From NCBI RefSeq assembly GCF_029525555.1, contig NZ_JAPDHZ010000006.1, forward strand, positions 310,001 through 374,000: a DNA stretch of 64,000 bases, read 5' to 3'. The notes under the pieces are model-generated. The model ran no database searches and was not told where the DNA came from. It was given only the letters and a program-made list of their open reading frames with translations. This document shows positions 10,459-21,735 of the stretch, piece by piece (within the stretch, counting starts at the first letter, position 1; every line of letters starts with the position of its first letter). The DNA comes from Cohnella ginsengisoli. GTDB lineage: Bacteria > Bacillota > Bacilli > Paenibacillales > Paenibacillaceae. The position numbers and the translations under genes are program-made.

Positions 10459-11355
10459 CTAGCCTTTGACCGAACCGATGAGCACGCCCTTGACGAAATA
10501 CTTCTGCAGGAACGGATAGACGCACAGGATCGGCAGCGCGCTCACCATGACGACGGCCATCTTGATCGACATGAGCGTAATATTTTGCATCTCGGCGCTG
10601 CGGGCGAGCGCTTCCTGGTTCGAATTGGAGCCGAGCACGGCCGACAGATCCGACGCCGACAGCAGCTGCTGAAGGAACGTCTGCACCGGGATGAGCGACT
10701 GGGAGGTCACGTAGAACGCGCCCGAGAACCAATCGTTCCAGTGTCCGACCGCCGTGAACAGGCCCAGCGCGGCGAGCATCGGCTTGGACAGCGGCATGAC
10801 GATCTGCAGCAGCGTCCGCAGCGGGCCGGCGCCGTCCAGCTCGGCGGACTCGATGAGCGCCTCCGGGATGCCCTGGATGAACTTCAGCATGACGAACATG
10901 TTCCAGGCCGAGAACAGGCCGGGGAAGATGAACACCCAGAAGGTGTCGAGCAGGTGCATGTTGTTGAGCTGAATGTAGAACGGGACGAGCCCGCCGTTGA
11001 ACAGCATCGTAATCAGGACGTAGGCGAGAATCGCCGAACGAAGCGGCAGGTTCCTGTACGACAGGCCATACGCCGCGAGCAGGGTGACGAACAGTCCGAG
11101 GACCGTGCCGAGCACCGTTCTGCCGATCGTGATCAGGTACGAATGCCGGATGACCTCGTTGCCGAGCACGATCTCGTAGTTGATCGTCGTGAAGCTGCGC
11201 GGCCAGACGTAGACGCCGCCCCGGGCCGCGTCCGCGCCGTCGTTGAGCGAGATGGCCAGCATGTACAGGAACGGGTATACGACGCTTATACACAATAATG
11301 CCAGAAGGGCGACGATGAAGCCGTAGGCAACTTTTTCCGCGGAATTCTTTCTCAT
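10459..11355 (-). CDS. Carbohydrate ABC transporter permease, LplC/YtcP type
   Basis: 298-residue inner-membrane permease with six hydrophobic helices. The ATPase-docking EAA loop reads EALIESAELDGAGPLRTLLQIVMPLSKP, shown here by its core ESAELDGAG. It ends in KGVLIGSVKG, typical of the subfamily. It is encoded 4 bp after the stop of the partner permease and 70 bp before the binding-protein gene. Confidence 0.9.
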   Translation of the reverse strand: MRKNSAEKVAYGFIVALLALLCISVVYPFLYMLAISLNDGADAARGGVYVWPRSFTTINYEIVLGNEVIRHSYLITIGRTVLGTVLGLFVTLLAAYGLSYRNLPLRSAILAYVLITMLFNGGLVPFYIQLNNMHLLDTFWVFIFPGLFSAWNMFVMLKFIQGIPEALIESAELDGAGPLRTLLQIVMPLSKPMLAALGLFTAVGHWNDWFSGAFYVTSQSLIPVQTFLQQLLSASDLSAVLGSNSNQEALARSAEMQNITLMSIKMAVVMVSALPILCVYPFLQKYFVKGVLIGSVKG

Positions 11356-11359
11356 CGTC

Positions 11360-12253
11360 TCACCACAATCCTTCGCCGTTTATTCTGCGCGACAGCTGAT
11401 TCGTCCCGAGGACGAGCACGAGACCGATGACGGAGGAAAGCAGCCCGACTGCGGTCGACATCCCGAAGTAGCCCTGCTGCAGCCCGCTTCGCAGCACGTA
11501 CGTATCGAGCACGTCCGAGACCTCCATGTTGGCCGAGTTCATCAGCGGATAGATCTGATCCATCCCGACGTTGATGAGGCTAGGGATGCTGAGGATCAGC
11601 ACGATAGAGATCGTCGGCAGGATGCCGGGGATCGTGATATGCCGGATCTGCGCCATCTTGCCCGCGCCCTCCACCTTGGCCGCTTCGTACAGCTGCGGGT
11701 CGATCGTCGTGATCGCCGCGAGATAGAGGATCGTATTCCAGCCGGTCTCCTTCCACAGCCCGCTGCCGACGATGATCGGCCGGAACCACTCGGTCGAGCC
11801 CAGGAAGAACACCGGGTCCCCGCCGGCTTTGCCGATCAGCTGGTTGACGAGCCCGCCGTCCAGCGTCAGGAACGACTGCAGCATGTAGGCGACCACGATC
11901 CAGGAGAAGAAGTGGGGCAGGTAGCTGACCGACTGCACGAACCGCTTGTAGGTGGAATGCGTCACCTCGTTGATCAGCAGCGCCAGCAGGATCGGCGCCG
12001 GGAAGCCGAAGATAAACTTCAGCACGGAGATGTACAGCGTATTCCGCACGACCGTCCAGAACTGAGGCTCGTGCAGGAAGGCGAAGTTGTCGAGCCCGAC
12101 CCACGGCGCGCTCCAGATGGACGTCCCGATCTGAAAGTCGCGGAAGGCGACCAGAATGCCGGCCATCGGCATATAGCTGAACAGGAACAGCAGCACGACG
12201 CTCGGCAGGATCATCAAGTATTGCCAACGATGTTTGTAAAACTTAGCGTACAT
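11360..12253 (-). CDS. Carbohydrate ABC transporter permease, LplB/YtcO type
   Basis: About 297-residue permease with hydrophobic helices beginning at YLMILPSVVLLFLFSYMP and an EAA loop (YEAAKVEGAGKMAQIRHIT). It ends in RRINGEGLW, as LplB-like proteins do. The open frame extends upstream into the repeat array, but that part is array sequence. AAGGAGG at 12260-12266 directly abuts one ATG (12259) and is 6 bases from the next (12253), so I chose 12253. First gene of the importer operon. The operon promoter must lie within or beyond the palindrome array or the riboswitch upstream. Confidence 0.9.
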   Translation of the reverse strand: MYAKFYKHRWQYLMILPSVVLLFLFSYMPMAGILVAFRDFQIGTSIWSAPWVGLDNFAFLHEPQFWTVVRNTLYISVLKFIFGFPAPILLALLINEVTHSTYKRFVQSVSYLPHFFSWIVVAYMLQSFLTLDGGLVNQLIGKAGGDPVFFLGSTEWFRPIIVGSGLWKETGWNTILYLAAITTIDPQLYEAAKVEGAGKMAQIRHITIPGILPTISIVLILSIPSLINVGMDQIYPLMNSANMEVSDVLDTYVLRSGLQQGYFGMSTAVGLLSSVIGLVLVLGTNQLSRRINGEGLW

Positions 12254-12382
12254 GGCCATCCTCCTTATGAATTCATCATAAAGGGTGGAGGGTAAGCGCA
12301 TCCACGAGACGGCGATTGGATTTCTATCGTTTTGATTGGGAGATGAGGCGGTGGGCGGGGAACTGCGGGGGGAGTGTGAGAG

Positions 12383-12860
12383 AGGCACGGTGCGCGAATA
12401 GCGCAATTTTGGGCTATTTGGAGTGTCAGGTGAGCGGCGGGGGAGCGGGAGAGGGGCATGGGTGCGAGAATAGCCCAATTTTGCGCTATTTTGGAGTGTC
12501 ACGTGAGCGGCGGGGGGAGCGGGAGAGGGGCGTGGGCGCGAGAATAGCGCAATTTTGCGTTATTTTGGAGTGTCACGTGAGCGGCGAGGTACCGGGAGAG
12601 GGGCGTGGGCGCGAGAATAGCGCAATTTTGCGTTATTTTGAAATGTCACGTGAGCGGCGGGGTTGCGAGCGGGGGAGTGAGTGAGAGAATAGCCCAATTT
12701 TGCGCTATTTTGGAGTGTCACGTGAGCGACGGGGTTGCGGGAGAGGGGCGTGGGCGCGAGCATAGCGCAATTTTGGGCTATTTGGAGTGTCAGGTGAGCG
12801 GCGGGGTAGCGGAAGAGGGGCGTGGGCGCGAGCATAGCGTAATTTTGCGCTATTCTGGAG
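12383..12860. repeat. Seven-unit palindromic repeat array, 72-74 bp period
   Basis: Seven copies of a 22-bp palindrome begin at 12397, 12469, 12543, 12616, 12688, 12761 and 12833. Arms are AATAGCGCAA and TTGCGCTATT around a TT centre. Each is followed by a conserved ~50-bp G-rich spacer (GGAGTGTCACGTGAGCGGCG, then GGGAGAGGGGCGTGGGCGCGAG). Single-arm changes occur in most copies (GGGC, GCCC, GCGT). The array fills the space between the lplB-type permease and a cobalamin riboswitch. It encodes no plausible protein. Related copies occur at 30.0 and 36.0 kb. Confidence 0.9.
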
Positions 12861-12873
12861 GTGAACGACAAGT

Positions 12874-13022
12874 CAAGGCAGGGCTCCTGGCTATGCGTCA
12901 TCGCTCCCCTAGTCCTTCCCGGCTTGCGCCAGTGGCTCCCTCTTCATTTACAGTGGCGGGACCGCGCCGGATTTGCACCGGACTTCCCTATTAAGCAATG
13001 TCCGTATTTACATTGCACCTTG
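12874..13022 (-). ncRNA. Cobalamin riboswitch without an evident target gene
   Basis: Read on the minus strand, the hallmarks occur in order: GGGAAGTCCGGTGCAAATCC, GCGCGGTCCCGCCACTG (L5-L13 region and conserved core) and AGCCAGGAGCCCTGCC (B12 box region). All core elements look intact. Immediately downstream lies the seven-unit palindrome array and only then, about 600 bp on, a sugar permease gene. No B12-related gene or clear terminator follows, so it appears orphaned or its gene has been lost. Confidence 0.88.
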
Positions 13023-13228
13023 ACTTGGTCTATTCAATTATTACGATCATGTACGTATGCTCGCTGTTTGTCTATCTCGCGCTGCGCCGCTTTAGGATTT
13101 TCCGTCGAGCAGCCTTCCAGTAAACAGCATCTTTAACGTCCGTAACAAGAGCACGATCAAGACGAAGCTGAGCAAAGAAGATTCCGACTATAATCCAGAC
13201 AAGCCGCGTTGGTCGCGAGAGCGGAGAC
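12998..13228 (+). pseudogene. Possible remnant of a small membrane protein gene
   Basis: Two short plus-strand stretches look protein-like. One is a 41-codon frame from 12998 with a single hydrophobic helix (SIITIMYVCSLFVYLALRR). In another frame up to the terminator there is a hydrophilic tail (SKEDSDYNPDKPRWSRERR). Together they resemble the end of a decayed gene joined by a frameshift. There is no ribosome binding site, and the start lies antisense to the riboswitch. Could be chance; I do not recognise the family. Confidence 0.22.
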
Positions 13229-13231
13229 AAC

Positions 13232-13280
13232 AAAAAACCAGCCGGACTGCCCAATGAACTAACGGGGGTCGGCTGGTTTT
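13232..13280. terminator. Bidirectional intrinsic terminator
   Basis: Perfect 10-bp stem AAAACCAGCC (13234-13243) with GGCTGGTTTT (13271-13280), giving U runs in both directions. It ends the long minus-strand glycosidase operon just after the SGNH hydrolase stop at 13287. Confidence 0.88.
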
Positions 13281-13286
13281 GTTCGG

Positions 13287-14388
13287 CTAGCGGTTGCTTA
13301 CGTTCTCTTCCTCTCCTCTTCCCATGATCAAAGACAACAGGACCTGGGCATAGCAGCGAATGAGGAAATCGTTCGGATGATTAACGTTGTTGCCGGTCAG
13401 ATCGGCATAATTCTTGTACTTCAGCAGCTCCCGGTGAACGGCCGTCATATCGGCGACCGCTGCTCTGCCGCCGCTTGCGCTCGCAAGATCGCGCAGGACA
13501 TCCGCATATTCCGCCTGATTTCCCGAGAAAAAAGTGTCCGGGTTCGCCAGCATCGGCGCGACCAGTATAAAATCCGCAGCGCCGTTTACGTTCTCCACCC
13601 GCTTCATGATCGCCGAGATGTTGGCCGCATACTGGTCCGGCGCGACCTTGCTTGTGCCGTCGTTCATGCCGAAGGCGATGATGGCCACATCGGGTGCCAA
13701 GTCTTCCAATACCCGGTCCACGATCCGAAGCCCGCCCTCGCTGGTGATTCCGCCGACCGAACCATTTTTATAAGCGATTTTCGATCCGTACGTTTCTTCC
13801 AGAATCGCCGAGACTTGCTCGCCCCATGTCGGCATAAAAGGAGCTGCACCGGTTTTTCCGCTTGCATTCGCGCCTTCCGCGATGCTGTCTCCGAATACGA
13901 GCAGGTTGAGCGGCTCGGCGTTCGCCAACTTTGCGGCCGTCCGTTTGGGACATGCTGCCTCAGGTGCCCCAATAGCGCGATACCTGCTAGTTTTACGGCA
14001 TTTGTAGCTGACAACGACCTGCTTGTCATGGAAAAAGCGGCCTTCCGAAAACAAGCTGTAGCCGCCGCCCACTCTCTTCTGTACCCATCCCTCCCGGTTC
14101 TCCTCCGGGAACATTTCCTCGATACGGGTAATCGGAACGCGCGATTGGGGAGGGAACCACAGTCGTCCGTCTTCTACGACCCAATCCTTTCCTTCCTCGT
14201 ATATCGTGTCTAATCTGGCGTTGCGTACTTCAACGATCTCCTCCGGCTTGTACAGCAATCGGCCCTCGATCCGTTCCCCCCTCTCCCTTTGCGACGGGCA
14301 GAATAGGCTCGTAAAGCATGAAATTTCCGGTCCAAAAGGGCTTCGTCAGCTCTTTTAAGCGAGCGGTCTCGAATCGTGTCTCCGGCAT
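13287..14388 (-). CDS. SGNH/GDSL hydrolase, probable carbohydrate esterase (frameshifted at 14276-14281)
   Basis: About 366-residue serine esterase. An N-terminal beta domain precedes the SGNH domain with block I VFGDSIAEG (Ser), Gly in NGSVGG, block III GMNDG (Asn) and block V NHPND (catalytic Asp/His). A run of six C at 14276-14281 breaks the frame near residue 36; with five, KGEGERIEGRLLYKPEEIVEV is continuous (20 key residues shown in part only). The true start is ATG 14388 with AGGAGGAC upstream, immediately after the GH36 stop. Last gene of the rhamnosidase/galactosidase operon, so it probably removes acetyl groups from the imported oligosaccharide. No signal peptide, hence cytoplasmic. 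Confidence 0.85.
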
Positions 14389-14397
14389 GGCGTCCTC

Positions 14398-16594
14398 CTA
14401 ATCGGTGTCGAAGCGAACCTCGAACAGCCGGGCTTGATAGGTTTTCGGAAAACGAACCGTAAGCAGCCCTTTGTTGGCGCTGTATGTGGCTTCGACGCCT
14501 TGATCCTCATGTGGATATACAAGGTTAACCGTCGCCTTACGCCCCCGCCAGCGCGCAAGCGGAATCGTCTGATATTCGGCACCGCTTCCGAGTCTCCATA
14601 CGGATAGCAGCATGCGTTTCCGGTCGGACGATGCCAAGCCTACGCAGTTCCAGCTCTCCGTGTCGTTGATGCGCTTAAAGCCCAGCGGCCAGACCGGATG
14701 AGACCCGCCGATAAAGTCTCTCTCCTTTTTATACACGGCTACCGCATCCGCGATCAAGCGGCGATTGGTTTCGTCGGCCAGATGAAGATGCCCCGATACA
14801 TAAAGGCTCCCGCACAAACCGTTAACCATATTAAATATAGTTTGTTCCCCATCTTCCATCGCTTGTAGATACGAATCTTCCATTAATTTACCAGGAAAAG
14901 CGAGATCGGCATGCAAAAGCGGGTAAGGATACGCCCATATCCCGAGCTGCTCCGGCAATACGGCGGCGAGACTGCCTCCGATGATCGAAGGGTACTTGCG
15001 GTAATCCTCCTGATCGCTGGAGCTTTGCAGATGGAAATGGGAGAGCGCCTCGTAATCCGCACGCATGCCGCCGGATGCGCAGTTTTCCAATAGCAGGTGC
15101 GGATGCCGCGATTTGACCTGTCCGATAAAATCGTAGAAATCCCGCATCGCCTGCTGCAGACCGGCCGCTGCCGCTTTTCCGCCCGTGTCGTCGCCCGTTC
15201 CGATGCAAAGATTATAGTCGTTTTTGATATAGCGTACGCCCATCCGTACGAGACGATCGATGACCTCATGCATATAGGCGCGCACGTCGGGGTTGCCGAA
15301 TTGAAGGAACCAGCGCGGCCCTCCGCCTGCGCGAATGCCGTAACGCCGGATGAACCAGTCGTCCGGCTTGGCGGCTAACGCGGCATCCTCGCCGCATACC
15401 TCCATCTCGAGCCATAAGCCGGGCTCCATCCCCTGCGCGGAGATATAGGCGAGGAAGGCTTCAAGCCCTTCTTCGCCGAACCGGTTGCGGCTTGGCCGCC
15501 AATCGCCCAGCCCGCTGCCCCAGGACGCGCCAAGCTCGCCGAACCAGCCGGCATCGATGCAGAAATATTCGCAGCCCGCGGCGGCAGCCGCTTCGACGAG
15601 CGGCACGAGCTTCTCCTTGGAGGGATCGCCCCATAGCGCGTTCATATAGTCATTGTAGACGACAGGTGCCATAGGCACGGTCCCGTTCATCGCTCGCGTC
15701 AAATATCTCCGATAGCCCGTCAATTCTCTGACGGCATCCGTAAAATCTCCGTTGCAGCAGCCAAAGGCAGCCGGAACGGCCTCGTATTTTTCGCCGGGCG
15801 CCAGCTCCAAGCTCCATCCGCCGTACCGCTCGTCGGCGCCGTCCGCATGAATAAAGATTGCTCCGCTGTCGTCGCTCCAGGAGCCGCGGTGGCCGATCTC
15901 GAAATGCCAGTCCGCGGACGTCTCGATCTGCCAATACCACGCTTTCCCCGTTTCGAGGTCCTCCAATACAGCCATCGGAAGCAGTTTTCCCGTGCTCCAG
16001 CTTCCCACGGACGAGAAATGAACGGCGGCCGCGCTCGGGTGCGTCGACGTGGGGTATAGCCCCAACTCCTCCAGGTCGCCGCCGCGCCACTGTCCCTCGC
16101 CGTTCCACGTCTGCCGGCAATAATGGACGCGTATTTTGTTTTTATCATGCCAGGGCAGCCCCCCCGTCGGTGGCAATGCCCTGCACGCACATCGAGGAGA
16201 CGTGCGTCAGAACGACAGGCAGCGTGCCTTCGTTCGTAACGACAGTCGACTGCCTGATGACGGCCGCACCCGGAATGAATCGCAGCTCCGTCTCAACCTT
16301 TAGGCCTAGCCGCTCATGCTTGTATGCCATCGTAAGCTTCTCTTCGTCGGAGCTCCAAGACTGCAGCTTCATTTCTCGCGGAAGATTCGTCAGTCCTGCA
16401 ATCAGCGCGGGCGAATGTCCGTACGGAATGCCGGCGACCGCCAGTTCGAAAGGAGGAAAAGGAATCGCGGGAACCTTTGATTTCAGGTTGCTTTCGGTAT
16501 TAAACGTATATTGCATGAGTCCGTTTTCCGTATCCGTAAAGCCGATCGCCATGCCGGCATGCTCGATCGTCAGCGTCTCCGGTTTATCCGTCAT
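14398..16594 (-). CDS. Alpha-galactosidase, glycoside hydrolase family 36 (frameshifted at 16159-16165)
   Basis: About 731-residue cytoplasmic enzyme. An N-terminal beta-sandwich is followed by a TIM barrel starting near YFCIDAGWFGE. The nucleophile Asp is in RYIKNDYNLCIG and the acid/base Asp in CASGGMRADYEA, both in the expected order and spacing for GH36. A C-terminal beta domain follows. Seven C at 16159-16165 split the gene; with six, GIATDGG runs into LPWHDKNKIRVHYC. The start ATG overlaps the preceding stop (ATGA). Expected to release terminal alpha-galactose from imported oligosaccharides. Confidence 0.88.
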
Positions 16595-19550
16595 TGGCTA
16601 ATCTCCCTGTAGACGAGTTCCAATTCGCCGATCGCCAGCGGCTTCAGCACGTAGCGGTCCGTCCATCCGGATCGGTCGAAGAAATGGGACGGCGTCAAAA
16701 AAGTTAATGGCTTCGTCGTCGGCGAGATGATGCGGACCGATCAGATTGCGCAGCGAGCCCGTGATATTAAATTCGAAACGGCAGTCTCGGCCTGTCCATT
16801 GCTCCGTAATATCCCATTCCCAAGGCTCCCAAGCTCGCGCATTGTTAACGATTCCGTTCACATATAAACGAATCGAGCCGGCTTGCGGCCTGGTTAACCG
16901 AAGCAGCCATTTTCCCGGCGGCCTCTGCTGCCTCCGGTGAATTTCCATTTCGTCCAACGAGAAGCCGAATCCCATGCTTCCGGCATAGAACGGATAACCT
17001 TGTTCGCTCAGATCGCCTGTCGGATCCTTTATCGTACCTTGCGCTGGCTGAAGGATCGGCGCTTTTCCATCCGTTAACAAGACGGAAAAATCGCCGATCA
17101 CATACATGTTTTCCATATGCCCGGCACCATCCCGAACGCCAAGACGTGCCTCTACTTCGTTGCTGCCATGTCTCACAAGGTCTGGCGGAACCTGATAGCA
17201 GAGCCAATCCGGATCCATCCAGGTGGAACCGTCTGTAATGAGCGGACAGCCGTTCCATCGGACTTCCAGAGCCAGATGGCGCTCGACGACGACCTGCAGT
17301 TGCAGTTCGCGCATGGCTTCGCCGATATGAGCTTTGGCGAGAAATCGCGTATTTGGGTCGGCGGCAGACCCGGCATGAATCCATTCCGCCAACGGGAGCG
17401 GCGCGGACCACAGCGCTGCATGCTCTTCGTAGCGCGAAAATCGGTCCAATAACAGCACGTTCGGCTGCAGCGGAACAGGTGCGGTATCCAGGGGAATCGA
17501 AAAGCGTTCTTCCGCGCCATTAATCGGGTATCCGGCGACACCGTCTTCGCCGGCTTGCGGAGTGGCGCCGAGCAGCAGCGTGCCGCGCGGTTCGAAAATC
17601 CAATCGACTTCCGTTCGGTTGCCTTCGGTGGGGGCAGGGATCGGAAGAACTTCGCCGGTCTCCGCGTTCCATTCGAATAAATTCGCGGCAAACGCAATCT
17701 TGAGCTTAACGCGAATGCGCTTCTTTTCAGACATGCTGGCCAGAAAATAAAGCCGCTGCGAGCCCGTCTCGCGTTCATGAAGCCAAATGGAGCCGCCATC
17801 CTCCCCTTCTACGACAATCGACTGCGGCACTTGCTTGCTTAATCGATCGATCGAGAATGACAGCAGAGGAAGCTGCCTGAGTTGCTCGGGAAGCATCGAT
17901 GAATCAGGCACCCGGCCGTCACGGGCGTCCTGCGGGACAGGTGTGTCTGACCCGTTTTCGCAGAAGATCGGGAAGCCTAGCTCGGACAGCTGTGCAAGCA
18001 GCGCTATCGTCGATTTTCGCAGGCGCGTGCACGGCGGAATAATAACGGCTTGATAAACGGCTTCCTTGATGCGCAAACCATCCTCGGACACCGAGCCGTA
18101 TTTGTCCAGCAGGTGTTCGTTGCCGTAGTCGAAATTCAGATGGGCGTCCAGCAGCTGCAGCGACAGCTTCTCCAAAGCCGCGTTCAACTCGGGCACAAGC
18201 GAATGATCGAGCGGAGAATACAATTCAAATGCCGATTCGATCGGATGAATGACGAGCACCGGCGCGATTCGCTTCCCGCGCGTGAGCGCATAGCTCATTC
18301 TCGCCTGGTAGTCCGTCAGCAAGCGATAGTCTCCCCACCAGGGCTGCTGCGGGCCGAGCGTCGGGGGGATAGTCTCGCTTCCCCTCGCCTTCCATCGAAT
18401 AAGGGAGCAGATGCGGACTAAAGAGGTTGATGCCGTGGATCAGATGCCAGTCCGTCATCCACTTTTGCTTGCTCAATTCGAAGCCTTGGCCGGCGCATGC
18501 AAACAGCTCGGACAGTGCCCGCTCTCTGCCGAGCTGGTTCGCGACGCTCGTCACCTGCTTCGCAGACAAGACCGTCGTGTAGGGCTGTTCTCGTTGCTCC
18601 GGGCGGCTCACCTGGAAATACCGGCCCAGATGATCCATGCCGGGAATATGCATATACTCGTATTGCCGCATTACGTCGCCGACCCATTCCATTTGGTAGA
18701 CCAGCTTGTCCTCGGCCATGAGATGACCGGTGTACAGAAGGCCGCGGCTGTCGCACCAGTCGTACAGCACTTTGCTGAAGCGCTCCGCGAACAGCTCCAC
18801 GACAAGCGACCAATAATCGTACCGGACGCTCCGGAAGTCGCCTTCCGGTAAGAACAACGCATGCAAGCGAGGAAGCAGGCTGTAGCCGTATTTATCGAAA
18901 AAAAGCTCATCCAGGTTAGTCGTCCATGGCAGCGCCGGAACATCAGGATTCAGCCATAGCAAGGCGCAGGCTTCGTCGCTGAAAACGCCCGGGACGGTTC
19001 GCCCGAAGCTCGAACCGAACCGCGCCTCGTAATGCCGGTGCGTGCGCTCGATAAACGCTTCGGTGACCCGCCCATCGAGCAGGTCCACATAAGAAGCATT
19101 TTCGAATCGCGCATCGCCTAACGGTTGAACCCATTCGTATAAGAAATGGGTGTCGCCGTCCGCTTCATAGACTTTCAATAGCCGGCAAATCTCGTCGTCC
19201 TCCCGCCGCTCCGGCAGCATCACAAGCGCTTTTGCGCGATATTGGCGCCCCAGCGAAGGTATAATGCCGCCGGCGAAGCCGCTCGGCCATCCTTTTTCGT
19301 CGTAAATCCATGCCTTCATGCCCAACCGATCCGCTTCTTCGATACATAGCCGGACGCAGTCGAACCAATCTTCATCCAGATAACCGGTCTTCAGTCCGTT
19401 TCTGGCATGCATGAAGAAGCCGCCGACGCCGGCCTCGCGCATTTGAGAGATTTGCGTCCGCAGACGTTCTGGGGTCAGTCCGCCGTTCCACGACCAGAAC
19501 GGAACGGGGCGGAACTCGACTGCCGGCTCCTTGAATTCGGATGGATTCAC
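16591..19550 (-). CDS. GH106-type alpha-L-rhamnosidase-like glycosidase (two frameshifts)
   Basis: Large enzyme of about 985 residues. The N-terminus has the GH106-like barrel opening FWSWNGGLTPERLRTQI and GVGGFFMHARNGL, then AWIYDEKGWPSGFAGG. The C-terminal half is beta-rich and ends LKPLAIGELELVYREISQ. Six G at 18363-18368 and six A at 16697-16702 break it; one base fewer in each restores a single frame ending in TGA that overlaps the GH36 ATG. As given, it is also in frame with the upstream GH78 gene, but GTG 19550 has GGGGGGAA upstream. One base fewer at 19559-19564 would create a stop overlapping this GTG, so I treat it as a separate gene. Confidence 0.75.
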
Positions 19551-21710
19551 TTCCGATTCCCCCCTGGTTAGCGGCTGCAAGCGATCGTCTCCGGTGCCGT
19601 CGACAATCTCAACGCCTTCAGGCGCTTCGATCGTCGAAACCAACGTACCGTCAGCTTGCTTCTCCCACCTAACAAGTACAGGTCCCAGAGGCGTACTAAC
19701 AGTTCCCTGGCAGCGATTCATGCCAGGCACCGCATGCGGTTGGAAGGCGATCTTGCTGTAGCCGGGCGCAAGCGGCCGAATGCCGAGCAGATGTCGGCTC
19801 ATCCACTGGACGGGCGTGCTCGACCAGCTGTGGCACAGGCTGATCCGATAAGAATCGTAAGCCGTGTAAGTCGTCAAGGCATGATGAAAATCGTCCGCCG
19901 GCGCAAGCGTAATGCTTTCCCAAAAGGTCGTCGCCCCTAGTTCGAGCATCCGGCCCCATACGCGCTCGACCGCCTCCCAGCCTTGGTCCTGCTTCCCACG
20001 GAGCGCAAGTCTTTCGGCCAGCCAATAGGCGGATAACGGCGTTACCGGATCGCTTAACGCGATGCGGTTCAAGGCGGCGACCTCCTGCGCTTCGCACACA
20101 TAGCCGCTCTCGGCGCCGAGCAAGAGCGCAATCAAGGATGAGCTGTTCAAAAATTCGGAGGCGGGAATCGCCGGCAAGGGGTTCGCGGGAACGGGCAGTT
20201 CGAGGCCGGGAATCGCTTCGTTCAGTTGACGCACGCTTTTGATCGCCAGCGCGAGTACCGCATGCAGCGTATGCCAGGCATCCGCCTCCGTCATCGGCAC
20301 CCATTCGATAAACGCCTGGTGACGCTGCTTCAAAAACCCCGACGCAGGATCGATATTTTCGATGATCCATCCCATATGCCTGGTCAGGTCCGGCTTCATT
20401 TCTATCACGAATTCCCGGTCGGCGGTATGCAAGTAATAGTCCCATACGTTAACGAACCACCAGCACGTATAGGCGGGAATCGAATTCATCCAATAACCGT
20501 AAGGCGTATCGCCCAGCTCCCGGATCGTACGCTTCAAAACGGCAAAATCGTTCCATAGCACGTAATCGGCTTTGGCGGCCATAAAGAAATCGTAGGTCCA
20601 GTTCAGGCGATCGCGCTTCACGCCGTCCCATAGCCCCGTCTGATGGCAGATCCGATTCGTATGCATCGACGTTTGATAGATCCGGTCTGCAGCGGGAAGG
20701 TCGGAGCGGAATTGCCCGATCGGCTCAAGCATGACGCCGACCGCTTCGAATGCGATGCGCAGTTTAAACGCTTCTTCCGGAGGACCGATCATGAAAAATT
20801 GCACGTATCGTATGCCCTGGGGCAATATCGTGAAGCTCCCGCCAGGGTCGACCGCGAAGCTTTCGGTGATGCAGCCGGCATAGTTGTCCAGCTCGGCAAT
20901 CGATTCCGCGCCGTTCCATAAGAGCAAGGCCGGCCGATCCGAGTCGTTGTCGACGCGAAACCGCATATTGTATTCGGCATCCATCGCTACGCGAATCCAC
21001 GGTCCCTCATCCAGGCCCGCTTGCAGCTGAAAATCGCGCAGCTCGGTCCATTCCTGCTGCTTGCGCAAATGGTAAAAAATATGCCTTTCGTTCCGGCTTA
21101 TCTCCGGGAGCTGAGTTTCCTTCGCATACATCCCTTTTAACGTTAAAATGCCTTCTTCGCCGATTTGCGCGGCTAACTTCGATTGTTCCAATACGTCGAA
21201 GTACGTCAAGGCGCTCGTCCCGATGTCGCCGTACCCGCCTTTGACGAACCATGAAGGTGCGTTCTCCAGGTCGCCGTACGGCTCTTCTCCATACACGCAG
21301 ACGGCTCGGGCCGGCAAGTCTTCGGAGATCCAGCTCTCGTCCGTCGGCAGCCACGCCCCGTTTCCTTCTAGAAAGCCGATACAGCCAACGCGCCGTTCGA
21401 TCAGATGGACATTGACGTCCACAATCGGCATCGGCTCGTTGCAGACGATCTTCAATTCAATCCGATGAGGGCCTGGGGCGATCGTTTCAGGGAAGCCAAT
21501 TTCCGTAAACGAAGCGAGATTGCCCGGATGCTCCGGCAACTCCCCGACCAGCCGATCGTCCAAAGAAATCACGACATGGCCTGTCGCGGCCAAGTAGAGC
21601 TTTGCATCGTTTTCCGCCGTTTCCACAATGAAGCTTCTCTCCAACACGACCTGCATGCGATCGCTGCCGGCTTCGTGCCAGATCCACTTCGGTACCGCTT
21701 TGTCAGCCAC
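19547..21710 (-). CDS. GH78-type alpha-L-rhamnosidase
   Basis: About 720-residue enzyme. N-terminal beta-sandwich domains (WIWHEAGSD, LYLAATGHVVISLDDRLVGE) lead to an (alpha/alpha)6 barrel with WDGVKRDRLNWTYD, matching the family's conserved DR-R acid motif. A C-terminal beta domain follows (SWSSTPVQWMSRHLLGIRPL), typical of bacterial rhamnosidases. The start is GTG 21710 with GAAGGG upstream, 25 bp after the permease stop. As written, the frame runs on into the GH106 enzyme through a six-C run at 19559-19564; with five the protein ends LTRGNRK. No signal peptide: acts on imported oligosaccharides. Confidence 0.82.
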
Positions 21711-21735
21711 GCCCTTCAGTCCCTTCCATTCACCT

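Noticed and set aside
11360..12502. N-terminal extension of the LplB-type permease to 12502
   Set aside because: The extra ~80 residues are translated array and leader; AAGGAGG at 12260 places the start at 12253.
12383..12860. CRISPR-like array
   Set aside because: Spacers are conserved rather than unique, the period is 73 bp with a palindromic core, and no cas genes are present.
12316..12901. Open frames through the palindrome array (both strands)
   Set aside because: They repeat every ~73 bp with the array and have no start signal; open only because the repeat lacks stops in those frames.
12861..13136. 91-codon plus-strand frame across the riboswitch
   Set aside because: It is antisense to a conserved riboswitch and its protein has no domain or start signal.
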